Below, piece by piece: positions 1-9,684 of a stretch of 64,000 nucleotides of DNA (position 1 is its first letter; each line of letters begins with the position of its first letter). The notes beneath the pieces were generated by a model. The model saw only the letters and a program-made list of their open reading frames with translations, made no database searches and had not been told where the DNA came from. The position numbers were made by a program, and so were the translations under genes. The stretch is from positions 1 through 64,000 of the forward strand of contig NZ_SPJX01000012.1 of NCBI RefSeq assembly GCF_004458765.1, given 5' to 3'. Origin of the DNA: Microvirga pakistanensis. GTDB taxonomy: Bacteria > Pseudomonadota > Alphaproteobacteria > Rhizobiales > Beijerinckiaceae.

Positions 1-2922
1 CTTCACGTGAACCTGGAACGAGGTGCGGGTTTCCGCCTCCGATCCGTTCGACGTCTCCCGCGACATCGCCCGCACGGTCAGATCAACCGTCCCGGAAAAA
101 TCATGCGGGGGCGTCAGCCGCAGATGCTCCAAATCCGCCGCGTTCACGCTCCAGCTGCCGTCCAGTTGCTTCGTGCCATGGGAGAGTATCGCACCGTCCG
201 GTATTCCAATGATGCTCACGCCGAGCACCTCCGAGCCGTCCGTATCCCCCAAGACCGCCGAGAGGTTCAGGGCAACGGGCCGATCCTCATCGCCCGACAC
301 GTCATGCGCATGCACCTCCGGCGCATCTATCACGGCTTCCACATGAACATGGAACATCGTGGTGGTGGTCGCGATCGAGCCATTGGAGGTCTCGCGCGCA
401 TGAGCCGCCATGGTCACGGGAATGTCGCCGCTCCAGTTCTCCGGTGGGGTGAGCATCAGGCCGGAGAGCTGGGCAGGCGTGAGAGTCCATGTGCCATTGC
501 CGTTGTCGATGCCCGCCGACAGGCGCGTTCCCTCCGGCAGGCCTTGAAGCACGACCGAGAGCAATTCCGAGCCGTCCGTATCGACTAAGGCAGCCGAGAG
601 GTTCAGGGCAATCGACTGGTCCTCGTGACCGGCCGCATCGTGCGTTCTCACCCGGGGCGCGTCGGCCACGGCATTCACATGGATCTGGAACGTGGCGTCG
701 CTCGAAGTCTCCGATCCATTCGAGTTTTCCCGTGACGTCATCCGTACGGACAGATCGAGCGTTCCGGAAAAGTCGTGGGGCGGAATGATCGCGACCTTGT
801 GCAGGTCCGCCGGATCGACCGCCCATGTGCCGTCGGGATTCCGGCTGCCATGCAAGAGCGCGAAATTTTCCGGAATGCCGGAGATGAGCACGGACGAGAG
901 GTGCTCCGATCCATCCGTATCCGCCACGGCGGACGACAGGTTCAGCGGGATGGCGGTGTCTTCGTCGCCCGCGACATTAGCCGCATGGACGATCGGCGCA
1001 TCGGCGCTGCCGTTGACGTGCACCCGGAAAGTGGCATGCCTGACCGCGGACGCTCCGCCGGACGTTTCCCAAGACGTAGCCTTGAGCGTAAGATCGATCG
1101 TTCCGGAGAAGTCGCGCGGCGGTGTGATGGTCACATCCGCCAGATCCGACGGGTTGATGCTCCAGCTGCCATCGGATTGGCGGATGCCATGCGAGAGCAC
1201 GGCACCCGCCGGGACGCCGAGGATCCGAACCGACAGGGTTTCCGAACCGTCCACATCGGTTAATGCCGCCGACAGGTCGAGAGCAATCGGCTGGTCCTCA
1301 CGGTCCGACACATCGTATGCACTGACCTGTGGCGCGTCCGCGACTGCGCTCACGATCACCGCATACGTCCCGGTTACGTCCCGCGTGTGGGTCGTACCGT
1401 TGCCCGTATCCACGATCGTGGCGGTCAGGGTAAGGGTAAAATCCGCATCGCTGTCGACCGGCGGCCGAACTGTCACCCTGCCGGCCTGCAGGTCTGCCGT
1501 AGCGACCTGCCAAACGCCGGCGCTTACCTCCATGCCATGGCTCAGGCGAGCGCCGGCCGGCATCCCCGATACCTGTGTGAAGCGGGACCATGTCTCCGAG
1601 GCGTCGTCGCCGAGCATGGCGAAGGTCGGCTGCAGCGGAATGGCCGTGTCCTCCGCACCGGCGGCCGCGCCCCCGATTGAGCCGTCCTCCGCGACTGGAT
1701 CGATACTGACGGTGAAGCTCGCCGAGGTGCGGGCGCTCGGAGTGTCTGGTTGGCTCTCGGTTGCCACCGCTGTGAGGGTGAGGGTAAACGAGCCGGAGAA
1801 CTGAGCTGGCGGAACCAAACTCAGGCCCGCGAGCTGAGCGGGCGTGAGCAGCCAAGTTCCGTCCGCTTGGCGGGTGCCTGCGCTCAGGTCCGCGCCCTCT
1901 GGGAGGCCGCCAAGCACAAAGGAGAGGTGCTCCGAGCCGTCGAGATCGGAAAGTGCCCCGCCCAAGCCCGTCAGGCCGACGGGTGTGTCCTCCTCCCCAC
2001 GGGCATCGGCCACGGTGACGTAGGGTGCATCGGCGACCGCATTGATCGTCACCGAAAAGGCCCGTTCGCGGGTGGCGGTATGTCCGCTCTGCTCGCGTGA
2101 CTCGGCGCGCAAGGTCAGATGAATGGTGCCCGAAAAGTCATGCGGGGGGATCAGAGTGAGTTCGGCCAGACTCGAGGGATCGACGCGCCAGCTGCCGTCG
2201 GGCTGACGCGATCCGTGCGAGAGAGAGGCGCCTTCCGGCATGCCCAGGATGCTGACGGTCAGCGTTTCGGAACCATCCGCGTCGGTGACGGCTGCTGCGA
2301 GGTTCAGCCTGATTGCCGTGTCCTCGTCCCCTTCCGCGTCATGCGTGACCACTTCAGGCGTAGACGCCAGCTCGTCTTGATGGTTCTCAGGCCGGGGCTC
2401 CTCAGTGACGGGAGGAGTTGCAACGGCGGGCACTGCGCCGGGACCGGCGACGCCCGTTCGGGTTTCCGCGATGAGCAGATTTGCTGTTTCATCATGTGCA
2501 ATCCCGTGGGAGGCCTGCGCAGCCTCATGGGACGTATGGGGCGCTGTCCTCGGCGGGCGCGCGCCGTTGATCGGCTGTGTCTCAGGGAGCGTCGCCTGCA
2601 GCGGTTCGGATAATGGATAGCTGGCGCCCTTGCCGGCGCGGGACTCCAGGTCGGGCAACGGATCTGCGACAACCGGCTTTCCGGCCGGCATGAATTGAGC
2701 CGCAAGCAGCATGTCGCTCCGTGGCGGGATGCCACTGTCGACGCTGGCCGCCGCCCTATGGGACATGCCAAGCCCGGCGGCGGCTTCTGTTCCACCCACC
2801 ATCGTGTTGCTGGAGCTGTCCCCTTGAGGGAGCATACGCTGGACGGCACGCAGTGCGCGCAATGCCTCCTCATCAACGACGCTGGCATCGAACGGGATCG
2901 TCGGGTCAAGTTCCTGCGTCAT
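1..2922 (-). CDS. Giant cadherin/VCBS-like repeat protein, probable type I secretion substrate (partial, 5' part only)
   Basis: An open frame runs from an ATG at 2922 leftward to the window edge (974 codons) with no stop, so the C-terminus is missing. The first 160 or so residues are a low-complexity leader starting MTQELDPTIPFDAS. Seven tandem units of about 105 residues follow, each with a DAP-x-V linker, a (D/E)ED-x-(A/P)-(I/V)-x-L start, a D-x-DGSE-x-L acidic motif, LSHG and DGSW turns, and a PP-x-DFSG strand. These resemble cadherin-like, tandem-95 or VCBS repeats of large adhesins. Unit 3 is the most diverged. The start lies 12 bases after the adaptor gene stop and has no strong ribosome site, so translation may be coupled. 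Placement directly after two ABC exporters and an HlyD adaptor makes it the likely cargo. An RTX or secretion signal would lie in the unseen C-terminus. The alternative is a non-secreted surface protein, which is less likely. Confidence 0.85.
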   Translation of the reverse strand, partial: MTQELDPTIPFDASVVDEEALRALRAVQRMLPQGDSSSNTMVGGTEAAAGLGMSHRAAASVDSGIPPRSDMLLAAQFMPAGKPVVADPLPDLESRAGKGASYPLSEPLQATLPETQPINGARPPRTAPHTSHEAAQASHGIAHDETANLLIAETRTGVAGPGAVPAVATPPVTEEPRPENHQDELASTPEVVTHDAEGDEDTAIRLNLAAAVTDADGSETLTVSILGMPEGASLSHGSRQPDGSWRVDPSSLAELTLIPPHDFSGTIHLTLRAESREQSGHTATRERAFSVTINAVADAPYVTVADARGEEDTPVGLTGLGGALSDLDGSEHLSFVLGGLPEGADLSAGTRQADGTWLLTPAQLAGLSLVPPAQFSGSFTLTLTAVATESQPDTPSARTSASFTVSIDPVAEDGSIGGAAAGAEDTAIPLQPTFAMLGDDASETWSRFTQVSGMPAGARLSHGMEVSAGVWQVATADLQAGRVTVRPPVDSDADFTLTLTATIVDTGNGTTHTRDVTGTYAVIVSAVADAPQVSAYDVSDREDQPIALDLSAALTDVDGSETLSVRILGVPAGAVLSHGIRQSDGSWSINPSDLADVTITPPRDFSGTIDLTLKATSWETSGGASAVRHATFRVHVNGSADAPIVHAANVAGDEDTAIPLNLSSAVADTDGSEHLSSVLISGIPENFALLHGSRNPDGTWAVDPADLHKVAIIPPHDFSGTLDLSVRMTSRENSNGSETSSDATFQIHVNAVADAPRVRTHDAAGHEDQSIALNLSAALVDTDGSELLSVVLQGLPEGTRLSAGIDNGNGTWTLTPAQLSGLMLTPPENWSGDIPVTMAAHARETSNGSIATTTTMFHVHVEAVIDAPEVHAHDVSGDEDRPVALNLSAVLGDTDGSEVLGVSIIGIPDGAILSHGTKQLDGSWSVNAADLEHLRLTPPHDFSGTVDLTVRAMSRETSNGSEAETRTSFQVHVK

Positions 2923-2934
2923 CGATCAAAGCTT

Positions 2935-4317
2935 TCAGCGCTCGTGGAAGGATGCTGACATGGCCGAGTAGATCGGCTTCAGCAGATATTGCAGAATGGT
3001 CTTCGTTCCCGTGGTGATATCCGCATGCACCGTCATGCCGGGAGCAAGTTTGGCGTGGTGCGGATTGCGGCCGACAAATTGTTGACTGAGGGATACACGC
3101 GCGCGGTAATAGGGCAGCCGCTGCGCGTCGAGGAAAGTTCCGGCCGAGACCTGCTCCACCTTTCCTTCGACCGACCCGAAACGGGAGAAGTCGAAGGCCT
3201 CCACCTTCAGCTGCACCGGCTGGCCAACCTTGATGAATCCGATATCGCGCGGTGTGAGCCGCACATCAGCCACCAGCGGCACGTCACGAGGCATGATCTC
3301 GGCGATCAATCCGCCGGGCGGCAGCACCGTGCCTGGGCGATGGACAGCGAGCCCGCGAAGGACTCCACCGATCGGGGCACGCACCACGGTCCGCTCCTCG
3401 CGATCTTCGAGCTTGCGGATGATCTCGGTGGTCTCGGCAATTTCCAGCGAGATGCGGGCTTCCTCCTGGCGTGCTTCGTCCACGGCCGAAGACTGCATCT
3501 CGGTGATCCGTGCTTCGGCTTCCGCGAGACTGCGTTGAGCAGATGTCTGCTGGCCGGTCAGGCGCTCATGCTCAGCCTGTGCACTCATGAACAGACGCTG
3601 GGCCTCCAGCACGGCAAGACGGGTCGACAGGCCGTTGTTCGCCAGATCCTCCCGGATCTTGAGCTCGTTGCGATAGAGCGCCAGTTGTTCCTTGAGAGCG
3701 GAGATCTGTACGGAAAGTGTCGCCAGATCGCTGCGCCGCTGCGCCGCTTGCTCACGCAGCACGGCAGCCCTGTCGGCCAGCGCCCGCATGCGCGACTCGA
3801 GCGCGTCACGCTGGGGTGCGGCGAAGACCCCCGCGAGAACGGGCTGAGTGGCATTGATGTTGCCCTCTGCCACCGCAGCCAAACGCTCGGATTGCAGTAT
3901 CAAGATCTCAAGTCGCACCTTGGCTTGGGACAGTTCGGACTGAGTGGCCGCGTCGTTCAGACGCAGCAGAGGCTGCCCTGCCTCGATGTCGTCGCCCTCA
4001 TTCGCCAGAACTTCGGCGACAATGCCGCCTTCCAGGTGCTGCACCGGCGCCGGCGCCCGGGCAGGTGCTATCTCGCCTGTCCCGACCGCCACTTCCGGCA
4101 CCGTGGTCATCATCGCCCAACCTAAGGTGGCGGCCACGAGGAGGCCTGTTCCCAACACCACGGCACGCTCGAGGCCGTAGACGCGAACTTCTTCCAGCGC
4201 CAGCACATGGCTGTCGGGGCGCGCGCGGCGGCTGGCGCGAGGCAGGACCGGCACCAGAGCCCGCTGTTGTGACGACGGCAGGATCTCGACATTGGGGGCG
4301 GGTGCGGTGTTACTCAT
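2935..4317 (-). CDS. HlyD-family type I secretion periplasmic adaptor
   Basis: The 460-residue membrane fusion protein bridges an inner-membrane ABC exporter and an outer-membrane TolC-type channel. A cytoplasmic Pro/Arg-rich N-terminus is followed by one membrane segment at about residues 51-71. A lipoyl-like half motif follows at about 90-120, starting with the HLEGGIV signature typical of HlyD/PrtE/LapC proteins. A long alpha-helical coiled-coil region lies at about 125-300, then the second lipoyl half and a C-terminal beta-barrel. Length is normal for the family (about 430-480). Its ATG overlaps the last base of the upstream ABC gene stop (TGATG), so the genes are co-translated. No TolC-family gene is present in this window. 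Confidence 0.93.
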   Translation of the reverse strand: MSNTAPAPNVEILPSSQQRALVPVLPRASRRARPDSHVLALEEVRVYGLERAVVLGTGLLVAATLGWAMMTTVPEVAVGTGEIAPARAPAPVQHLEGGIVAEVLANEGDDIEAGQPLLRLNDAATQSELSQAKVRLEILILQSERLAAVAEGNINATQPVLAGVFAAPQRDALESRMRALADRAAVLREQAAQRRSDLATLSVQISALKEQLALYRNELKIREDLANNGLSTRLAVLEAQRLFMSAQAEHERLTGQQTSAQRSLAEAEARITEMQSSAVDEARQEEARISLEIAETTEIIRKLEDREERTVVRAPIGGVLRGLAVHRPGTVLPPGGLIAEIMPRDVPLVADVRLTPRDIGFIKVGQPVQLKVEAFDFSRFGSVEGKVEQVSAGTFLDAQRLPYYRARVSLSQQFVGRNPHHAKLAPGMTVHADITTGTKTILQYLLKPIYSAMSASFHER

Positions 4318-6488
4318 CAGCCGACTCTGGTGTTGTTGAAGGCGGCACTTGCCACCGGCTTGCCGATCGGGGTTCGCGTCGGGCGGGGCCCAACGGGAGC
4401 AATCTGCGGCTCCACTTCTTCGACCAGTCCCTCACGCAGGCGCAGGATGCGATCAGCCAAGCGAATATGACTGGGCCGGTGCGTCGCCATGAGGATGGTG
4501 GAGCGGCCGCGCCGCGCGGTGATCACGTCCGTGAAGGCCTTGGCACAGGCGTCGTCGAGGCCGGAGACCGGCTCGTCCAGGAGCAGGATCGGCGCGTCGC
4601 GCAGCAGGGCTCCGGCCAGTGCAATGCGCTGCAGGATGCTGCGGGGCAGGCGGCTGCTGTGATTGTCGCCCACACGGGTATCGAAGCCCTGCGGCAGTGC
4701 CTCGATGGCGTCCAGAACGCCCGCCTCGGCAGCCGCCGCGCGCAACTGCTCGTCGGAAGCGCTGGCGCAGGCGAGCCTCAGATTCTGCGCTACCGTGCCA
4801 TAGAGGAGGCTTGGAGATTGCGGCACCCATCCGATGCTGCGTCGAAGAACGGCAGGGTTGAAGGAGCGTACGTCGTGTCCGTCGATCCGGATCAAACCGC
4901 CCTGCGGTCGGTACAAGCCGGCAACCAGCAGCAGCAGGGTGGACTTGCCGGTTCCCTCCGCGCCCGTGACCGCCACGACCTGCCCTGGCTGGATGGCGAA
5001 GCTGGCGCCGGCCAAGACAGGCTCGGACTGGGGGAGATAGCGCAACGTAACGCGGTGGAACGCGATGCCGCCTTGTTCTGGCGGAGCCATGCGGGCCTCC
5101 AGCGGAGGAGGCCGCTCCGTCTCCAGGGCCATGAGGCCGTCGACCTGGCGAATGGAAGCCTGTGTCTGCTCCCAGCGCGAGATCATGAGGAAGAAAGTCT
5201 GCATCGGGCCCAGGATCCGCCAGATCAGCATCATCCCGGCGATCAGCGATCCTGCCGTCATGGCGCCCTCCATGACGGAGAGCACTCCCAGAGCCGCGGC
5301 CGCCAATCCAGACAGCGTGACCAGCGCCTGGCTGAGAGTGAGAGCGGAGCTGGACAGGGTGGCGGCCCGCGCCGAGGCTGTGGCGGCTGCGGCCGCAGCG
5401 GCGCTGTAGCGTTCGCTCCAGCGCTCCTCGGCGCCGACGAGCTTCAGCGTGCGGACACTCTCCAGTGCCTCGACCGCCAATGTCTCGCGTGCTTGGTTGG
5501 CGCGGGCGGCCTGCTCGATGGCCAGGCGCATTGGCGCGCGGGTCGCCAGGAACAGCAGGACGAAGCCCAGTCCTGTTCCTACCGGCACCAGGGCAATCCA
5601 GCCTCCCAACAGCACCATGAGAACGACGACCAGCAACGTGAAGGGCATATCCAGCAAGGCGACGGCGAAGCTGCCTGTCAGAAACTCCCGGATCGCCGCG
5701 AAGTCGCGCAGGCGCGACACCTGAGCCGCGGTGCCGGCACGCTCCACCAGAGCGGTCGGCAAGGACATCAGCTGCGTGAAAACGGCGCTGGGAACCAGGC
5801 GATCCAACCGCTCCGCGATGCGCAGAAGCGCGCGCTGGCGGACGGTCCGGAACAGTACCTCTATCAGGATGGCGCCCGCGACTCCCAGGATCAACATCGG
5901 CAGCGTGTCCGGACTATGCCCGGCAATGACAGTATCGAAGACGGCCATCGTGAATGCAGGCACCGCCAGGCCGAGCACCGCGATCAGCCCGCTGATGCAC
6001 AACAGGGCCGGGACATTGCGCCGAAAGCGTCGTGCGACGCCGCTGAACCAACCCTGACGGGCGGATCCGGGGTGAGCTTCCGACAGCAGTAGCAAGGTTC
6101 CCTTGAGACCTTCAGGCTTGCAGGACCGTACCTCCCCCGACGCTCCATCGAACAGGAGAAGGTCCCCCGCCTCCGACTGGTAAACGACTGCGCTCGATTC
6201 GCCGGGAGGCAGCAGAATGGCCGGGAGACGCCTCGCATCCAGCCGGTTGCGGCGAAGCCGCATGACCTGCGTTGGATAGCCCAGGATGGCCAACGTATTG
6301 CGGACATCGGTGATGTCAATCTCAGGCTTCGCGTGGGGGAGCGCCGCGAGCAGGTCGTCTGCGCTGCCCGACCAGCCCATCAGCGACAACATGGCCGACA
6401 GACAGCGGGTCAGGTCCGTCGGTGTCAGAAGATCTCCCGGCACATGCAAGGGCGTGCTTGACTGCTCGTTGGCGACCAAGCTCATCAC
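4317..6488 (-). CDS. Type I secretion ABC exporter (permease-ATPase) with C39-like N-terminal domain
   Basis: The 723-residue half-transporter has an extra N-terminal domain (about residues 20-140) that resembles the catalytically dead C39-like domain of LapB/RaxB-type exporters. I see no catalytic Cys in it. A six-helix transmembrane domain follows (about 160-440), then the nucleotide-binding domain. Walker A (GAEGTGKS, about 509-516), the Q-loop Gln (about 557), Walker B with catalytic Glu (ILLLDEP, about 634-640) and the H-loop His (about 670) are intact. The ABC signature is strongly altered: LPRSILQ stands where LSGGQ is expected. It overlaps the upstream ABC gene by 4 bases (ATGA) and the adaptor gene by 1, so the three are one operon. 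Together with its neighbour it probably forms a heteromeric exporter for the giant repeat protein. Confidence 0.92.
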   Translation of the reverse strand: MMSLVANEQSSTPLHVPGDLLTPTDLTRCLSAMLSLMGWSGSADDLLAALPHAKPEIDITDVRNTLAILGYPTQVMRLRRNRLDARRLPAILLPPGESSAVVYQSEAGDLLLFDGASGEVRSCKPEGLKGTLLLLSEAHPGSARQGWFSGVARRFRRNVPALLCISGLIAVLGLAVPAFTMAVFDTVIAGHSPDTLPMLILGVAGAILIEVLFRTVRQRALLRIAERLDRLVPSAVFTQLMSLPTALVERAGTAAQVSRLRDFAAIREFLTGSFAVALLDMPFTLLVVVLMVLLGGWIALVPVGTGLGFVLLFLATRAPMRLAIEQAARANQARETLAVEALESVRTLKLVGAEERWSERYSAAAAAAATASARAATLSSSALTLSQALVTLSGLAAAALGVLSVMEGAMTAGSLIAGMMLIWRILGPMQTFFLMISRWEQTQASIRQVDGLMALETERPPPLEARMAPPEQGGIAFHRVTLRYLPQSEPVLAGASFAIQPGQVVAVTGAEGTGKSTLLLLVAGLYRPQGGLIRIDGHDVRSFNPAVLRRSIGWVPQSPSLLYGTVAQNLRLACASASDEQLRAAAAEAGVLDAIEALPQGFDTRVGDNHSSRLPRSILQRIALAGALLRDAPILLLDEPVSGLDDACAKAFTDVITARRGRSTILMATHRPSHIRLADRILRLREGLVEEVEPQIAPVGPRPTRTPIGKPVASAAFNNTRVG

Positions 6489-8179
6489 ACGCGCTCCAGT
6501 CGGCCATTGCGAATGGCAAATACCCGATCGGCGATCCCCAGGGTGGAGGGCCGGTGCGTGACAATCAAGACGGTTATCCTGCCCCGCAGTTCAGCCAGCA
6601 ATCGGGCGACGCGGGCGTCGCTGTCGCCGTCGAGCTGAGCGGTGATGTCATCGAGCATCAGGATTTTCGGTTGCTCGATCAGCGCGCGCACGATGCCGAT
6701 GCGCTGAGCCGCGCCACGCGGCAACGGCGTCGCGGCAACGCCGATCTGCGTATGCCAGCCGCCGGGCAGAGCGCTTGCGACCTGGTCCAGGCCGAGTTCG
6801 ATTGCCAGCCGAAGGGCCGCCGTCTCCAGTTCCGGCTGGTGCATGGTCAGGTTCTGCAACAGCGTGCCCCGCACCAGTACGGGGTCGGGCGGCACGAGAG
6901 CGATCATCCGGCGGGCCGGTCCCGGATCGACCTGCGTCAGATCCTGTCCGTCAATGCTCACGTGGCCTTCGGTGGCCTGAAGGTCCCCGGCGATGAGCCG
7001 CAGCAAGGCAGAGCGGCCGGAGCCGTTGGCTCCGGTGATGCCGATGATCTCACCTGGCGTGACAGTCAGCTGAACGCCGTCGAACAGCGGGTCCGAATGA
7101 TGCGGGCTGCGAAACCGGACATTCCGAAGAAGAATGTGGCCGGTTGGGACTTTCAGCGCCGGCCGACCGATATGCCGCTCCTGCGGAAGCACCGCGATTT
7201 CCGCGACCCGCCGTCGGCTTTCGGCGATCGACTGCAGGCGTGACCAGAGCGCGACACCGCCGAGCAGCGGCTGCATGGTGCGTCCGACCAACATGGTGCA
7301 GGCGCTCAGGCCGCCGACGGTCAGTTGACCGGAGAGCACCATATGGCAGCCAAAGGCCGCGACGGCGACTGTGGTCGCCTGAGCGAGCAACAGCCCACCC
7401 TCCTGACCCGTCGCGGTGGTATGAGCGAGCGTGCGGCGCAGCTGAGCGGAGCTTCCCTGCAGGCGCTCGTAGCGGCGCTCGAGCAAAGGCTCGGCACCGA
7501 GCACCTTCATGGAATGAATGCAGTTGAGCGTGTCGAACAGAAAGTTGAACCGGCGCTCCTCGGCGACGGCGAGGTTGTGCGCCGCGCGTCGAACCCGGCG
7601 TCCTGTCAGCGCGGCCAGAAGCCCCACGCCAGCGAGCAGCGTAAGCGGAACGAGAACCAGAATTCCCGCGAGGTACCAGATCGCCACGAGGTAAAACAGC
7701 GCGAAGGGCAGGTCGATCATCGCCTGCAGGGCAGGACCGGACCACGCCTCCCGGAGGGTGCCGATCGCCGAGAGACGCTCCGCATAGTAGCCGTTACCAT
7801 GGGCTTCCAGGGCCGCCAGTGGGGCACTCAGGAGCCGCTGCATGGCCTGGCGATGAGCCTGCGCCTCGGCTGTCGCCGCCATTCGCGCCAGAATCCGGCT
7901 ACGCACATACCGCAGCAATGCTTCCAGCAGGATGGCCGATGTGACCGTGGTCGCGAGGACGACCAGCGTGCCAACTGCCTTGTTGGGCAGAATCCGGTCA
8001 TAGACCTGCAGCAATGCGAGCGGCAGGGCCAGCGCCAAGAGCGTGATCAGGAGCGTCGCTTCCAGGACCGGGATGAAGAATGCGACACCGAAGCGGCTGA
8101 TCATCCCGGCGAAGGGACGCGTCAGCCAAACGTCGGCTGTTCCCATCGATGTCCCGGAAGCGGCAACGGATCTATCCAT
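6485..8179 (-). CDS. Second type I secretion ABC protein with degenerate ATPase motifs
   Basis: The 564-residue ABC half-transporter is the first gene of the secretion operon. The transmembrane domain spans about residues 30-320 and the ATPase domain about 345-560. Key residues are altered. Walker A reads GANGSGRS (about 383-390), with Arg for the phosphate-binding Lys. The Q-loop has Pro for Gln (VPPDPVL, about 429-435). Walker B ends LMLDD, with Asp for the catalytic Glu. The signature reads LPRGA. The H-loop His (about 542) is kept. Similar loss is known from one half of heterodimeric ABC exporters with one hydrolytic and one non-hydrolytic site. Because the partner encoded next to it keeps its Walker residues, a heterodimer is the simplest reading. 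The ATG at 8179 follows an AT-rich promoter-like region. Confidence 0.9.
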   Translation of the reverse strand: MDRSVAASGTSMGTADVWLTRPFAGMISRFGVAFFIPVLEATLLITLLALALPLALLQVYDRILPNKAVGTLVVLATTVTSAILLEALLRYVRSRILARMAATAEAQAHRQAMQRLLSAPLAALEAHGNGYYAERLSAIGTLREAWSGPALQAMIDLPFALFYLVAIWYLAGILVLVPLTLLAGVGLLAALTGRRVRRAAHNLAVAEERRFNFLFDTLNCIHSMKVLGAEPLLERRYERLQGSSAQLRRTLAHTTATGQEGGLLLAQATTVAVAAFGCHMVLSGQLTVGGLSACTMLVGRTMQPLLGGVALWSRLQSIAESRRRVAEIAVLPQERHIGRPALKVPTGHILLRNVRFRSPHHSDPLFDGVQLTVTPGEIIGITGANGSGRSALLRLIAGDLQATEGHVSIDGQDLTQVDPGPARRMIALVPPDPVLVRGTLLQNLTMHQPELETAALRLAIELGLDQVASALPGGWHTQIGVAATPLPRGAAQRIGIVRALIEQPKILMLDDITAQLDGDSDARVARLLAELRGRITVLIVTHRPSTLGIADRVFAIRNGRLERV

Positions 8180-8602
8180 GACAAATCATCGAGCCCTTCG
8201 GCTGCGGAAAGAATCGGGTGCGGATTGTTGTGATGAATACCGGGCTTGCACCGGTACGGCAGGGCGGCATCATGCCTGTGGGCCGGCACCGTCACAGGTG
8301 CATTTCCCATTCTGCCATGGCTATAAATACTTTGCGCCTGCAGAATTACTAAGTAGTTACCTACCGTCAACACCTCGCTAGTTGTATTGATGTCAAACAA
8401 CTATTAACGTTAACGATACGGTGCCACAAATCACACGGCCGTGGTCGGTACGACCGACAGAGATGTCATTGAATGATGTGCTCGGTCGGATGGCGGGATC
8501 GCGTCAACCTGAATGGTATATGGGGTGGGAACAAGAACTGCTTCCAAACAAGCACCGTCAATTTAACGAACTGAAGGCACAACGCCTCATTAGGTGGACA
8601 GA
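8180..8602. promoter_or_regulatory. Upstream region of the secretion operon
   Basis: This stretch has no convincing gene. It is visibly more AT-rich than its surroundings around 8320-8420 and contains the perfect palindrome TTAACGTTAA at 8404-8413, which could be a regulator site. It presumably holds the leftward promoter of the ABC-ABC-HlyD-repeat protein operon. I cannot place a confident -35/-10 pair. Confidence 0.4.
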
Positions 8603-9003
8603 TCAGAAGCCTACTGCAACGCCCGTCACCTCGGCCCAAGCTGCGAAGGCTCGGGCACGGGACTGGCGACGATCAGCGGCAATAGAATTTGCGGGAAGGC
8701 GGACGAGGTTGGCAACCTGATCGTAGACTGAGAGAAAGCGCTGGGCCTGTCCGGCTGACTTGAAGCGCTTCATGATGCGCTCGCGTCGTCGTGTAGGCTG
8801 ATGGCTGTTCTCTGCACCGTTGCTCAAACCCTCATGCTGCCGATGCTCCACCCCCGGCATGACTTCTCGCTTGGCGGCGCCCTAGCTGGCGAGCTTATCG
8901 GTAATCATCACCCATGGAACGATGCTCTGCTTCTTGAGCAACTTGCACAACAGGCGCTTGGCAGCTTTTGTGTCACGGCGGCTCCGCCCCTCTCAACCTT
9001 CGC
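8603..9003 (-). pseudogene. IS6-family transposase remnant, C-terminal part
   Basis: Read on the minus strand, the frame matches the middle and end of IS6/IS26-family transposases: an RRDTKAAKRLL segment, then KLLKKQ, ITDK, then the hallmark EHRQHEGLSNGAENSHQPTR and RRRERIMKRFKS, then a QAQRFLS helix and an AFAAWAEVT end. The frame has an in-frame TAG near 8893 (after ITDKLAS) and a TGA a little further upstream. The N-terminal DDE part is absent. It is a dead fragment marking the left edge of the accessory region. The piece at 29328 is the matching N-terminal part. Confidence 0.8.
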
Positions 9004-9684
9004 CCATGTTCCTTCAGAGGCGCGCTGGACTATCGTTTGAACCATCTGTGCCGGATGACCTGAATGGGGATACGCTGAGGCGGATGTCTCTTGATCGCAC
9101 TTCGCAAACGTCGGCCGAACTTCCGCATCGGCGGCGTGGGCTGACCCTTAAAAGCAAGAGCTCAGTGGCTCAGATCGACCCAAAGCCGACTATCCATCCT
9201 AGAGCTCAGATAGAAAGTGGCAGGCTGTCGTTTGGTTTGTTCACTCTGCGAAGGAGCCTTGTACCACGCTCATCATCAGAAGCTCCTGATCAGGCGCGGC
9301 GCCATACAGCTTGAGCTGGGAGATGGGCGGACCAGCTTACACGCCGCAGCGGCAGCGCATAGAGGATGTCAGCGAAGTGCAGGGTGGCTTCTGCCTCGTC
9401 GAGCACAGTCTAAGGTACCGGTATCCACTGGTCGTAGCTGCTGCCTCACTCCATGTGAGAGAGCTAAGGCGGATAACGTAGCCTCGGCCATAATCACCCT
9501 CCGTGTCCCATACCCTCGGTCGACGCGCAGCTCGTCGCCACCAGTCTGGCTCCGCCACCCTGCCGTGCAATGTGTGAATGCTCAGGCAGACACCGGCAAG
9601 ATCCTCACAGTCACCGGCAGGCACTGGTGCCACGAGGTCTTGCGAGTAAGGGGAGCCGTGCAGCGGGCACCAGCGTGCCCAAGC
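9004..9684. other. Non-coding, degenerate stretch
   Basis: I find no open frame here with the composition or motifs of a real protein. Several short overlapping frames exist on both strands, none with a plausible ribosome site. It is probably decayed mobile-element DNA between the IS6 remnant and the first gene of the catabolic region. Confidence 0.5.

Noticed and set aside
2304..2909. 201-codon minus-strand frame
   Set aside because: It is out of frame with the giant repeat protein that starts at 2922 on the same strand; repeat motifs are only in the latter frame.
4065..6092. Long 675-codon plus-strand frame
   Set aside because: It is antisense to the ABC exporter and adaptor genes, has repetitive Gln/Arg/Asp-rich composition and no domain; it is a GC-rich shadow.
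8421..8720. 99-codon plus-strand frame
   Set aside because: It runs antisense into the IS6 transposase remnant and has no motif or ribosome site.
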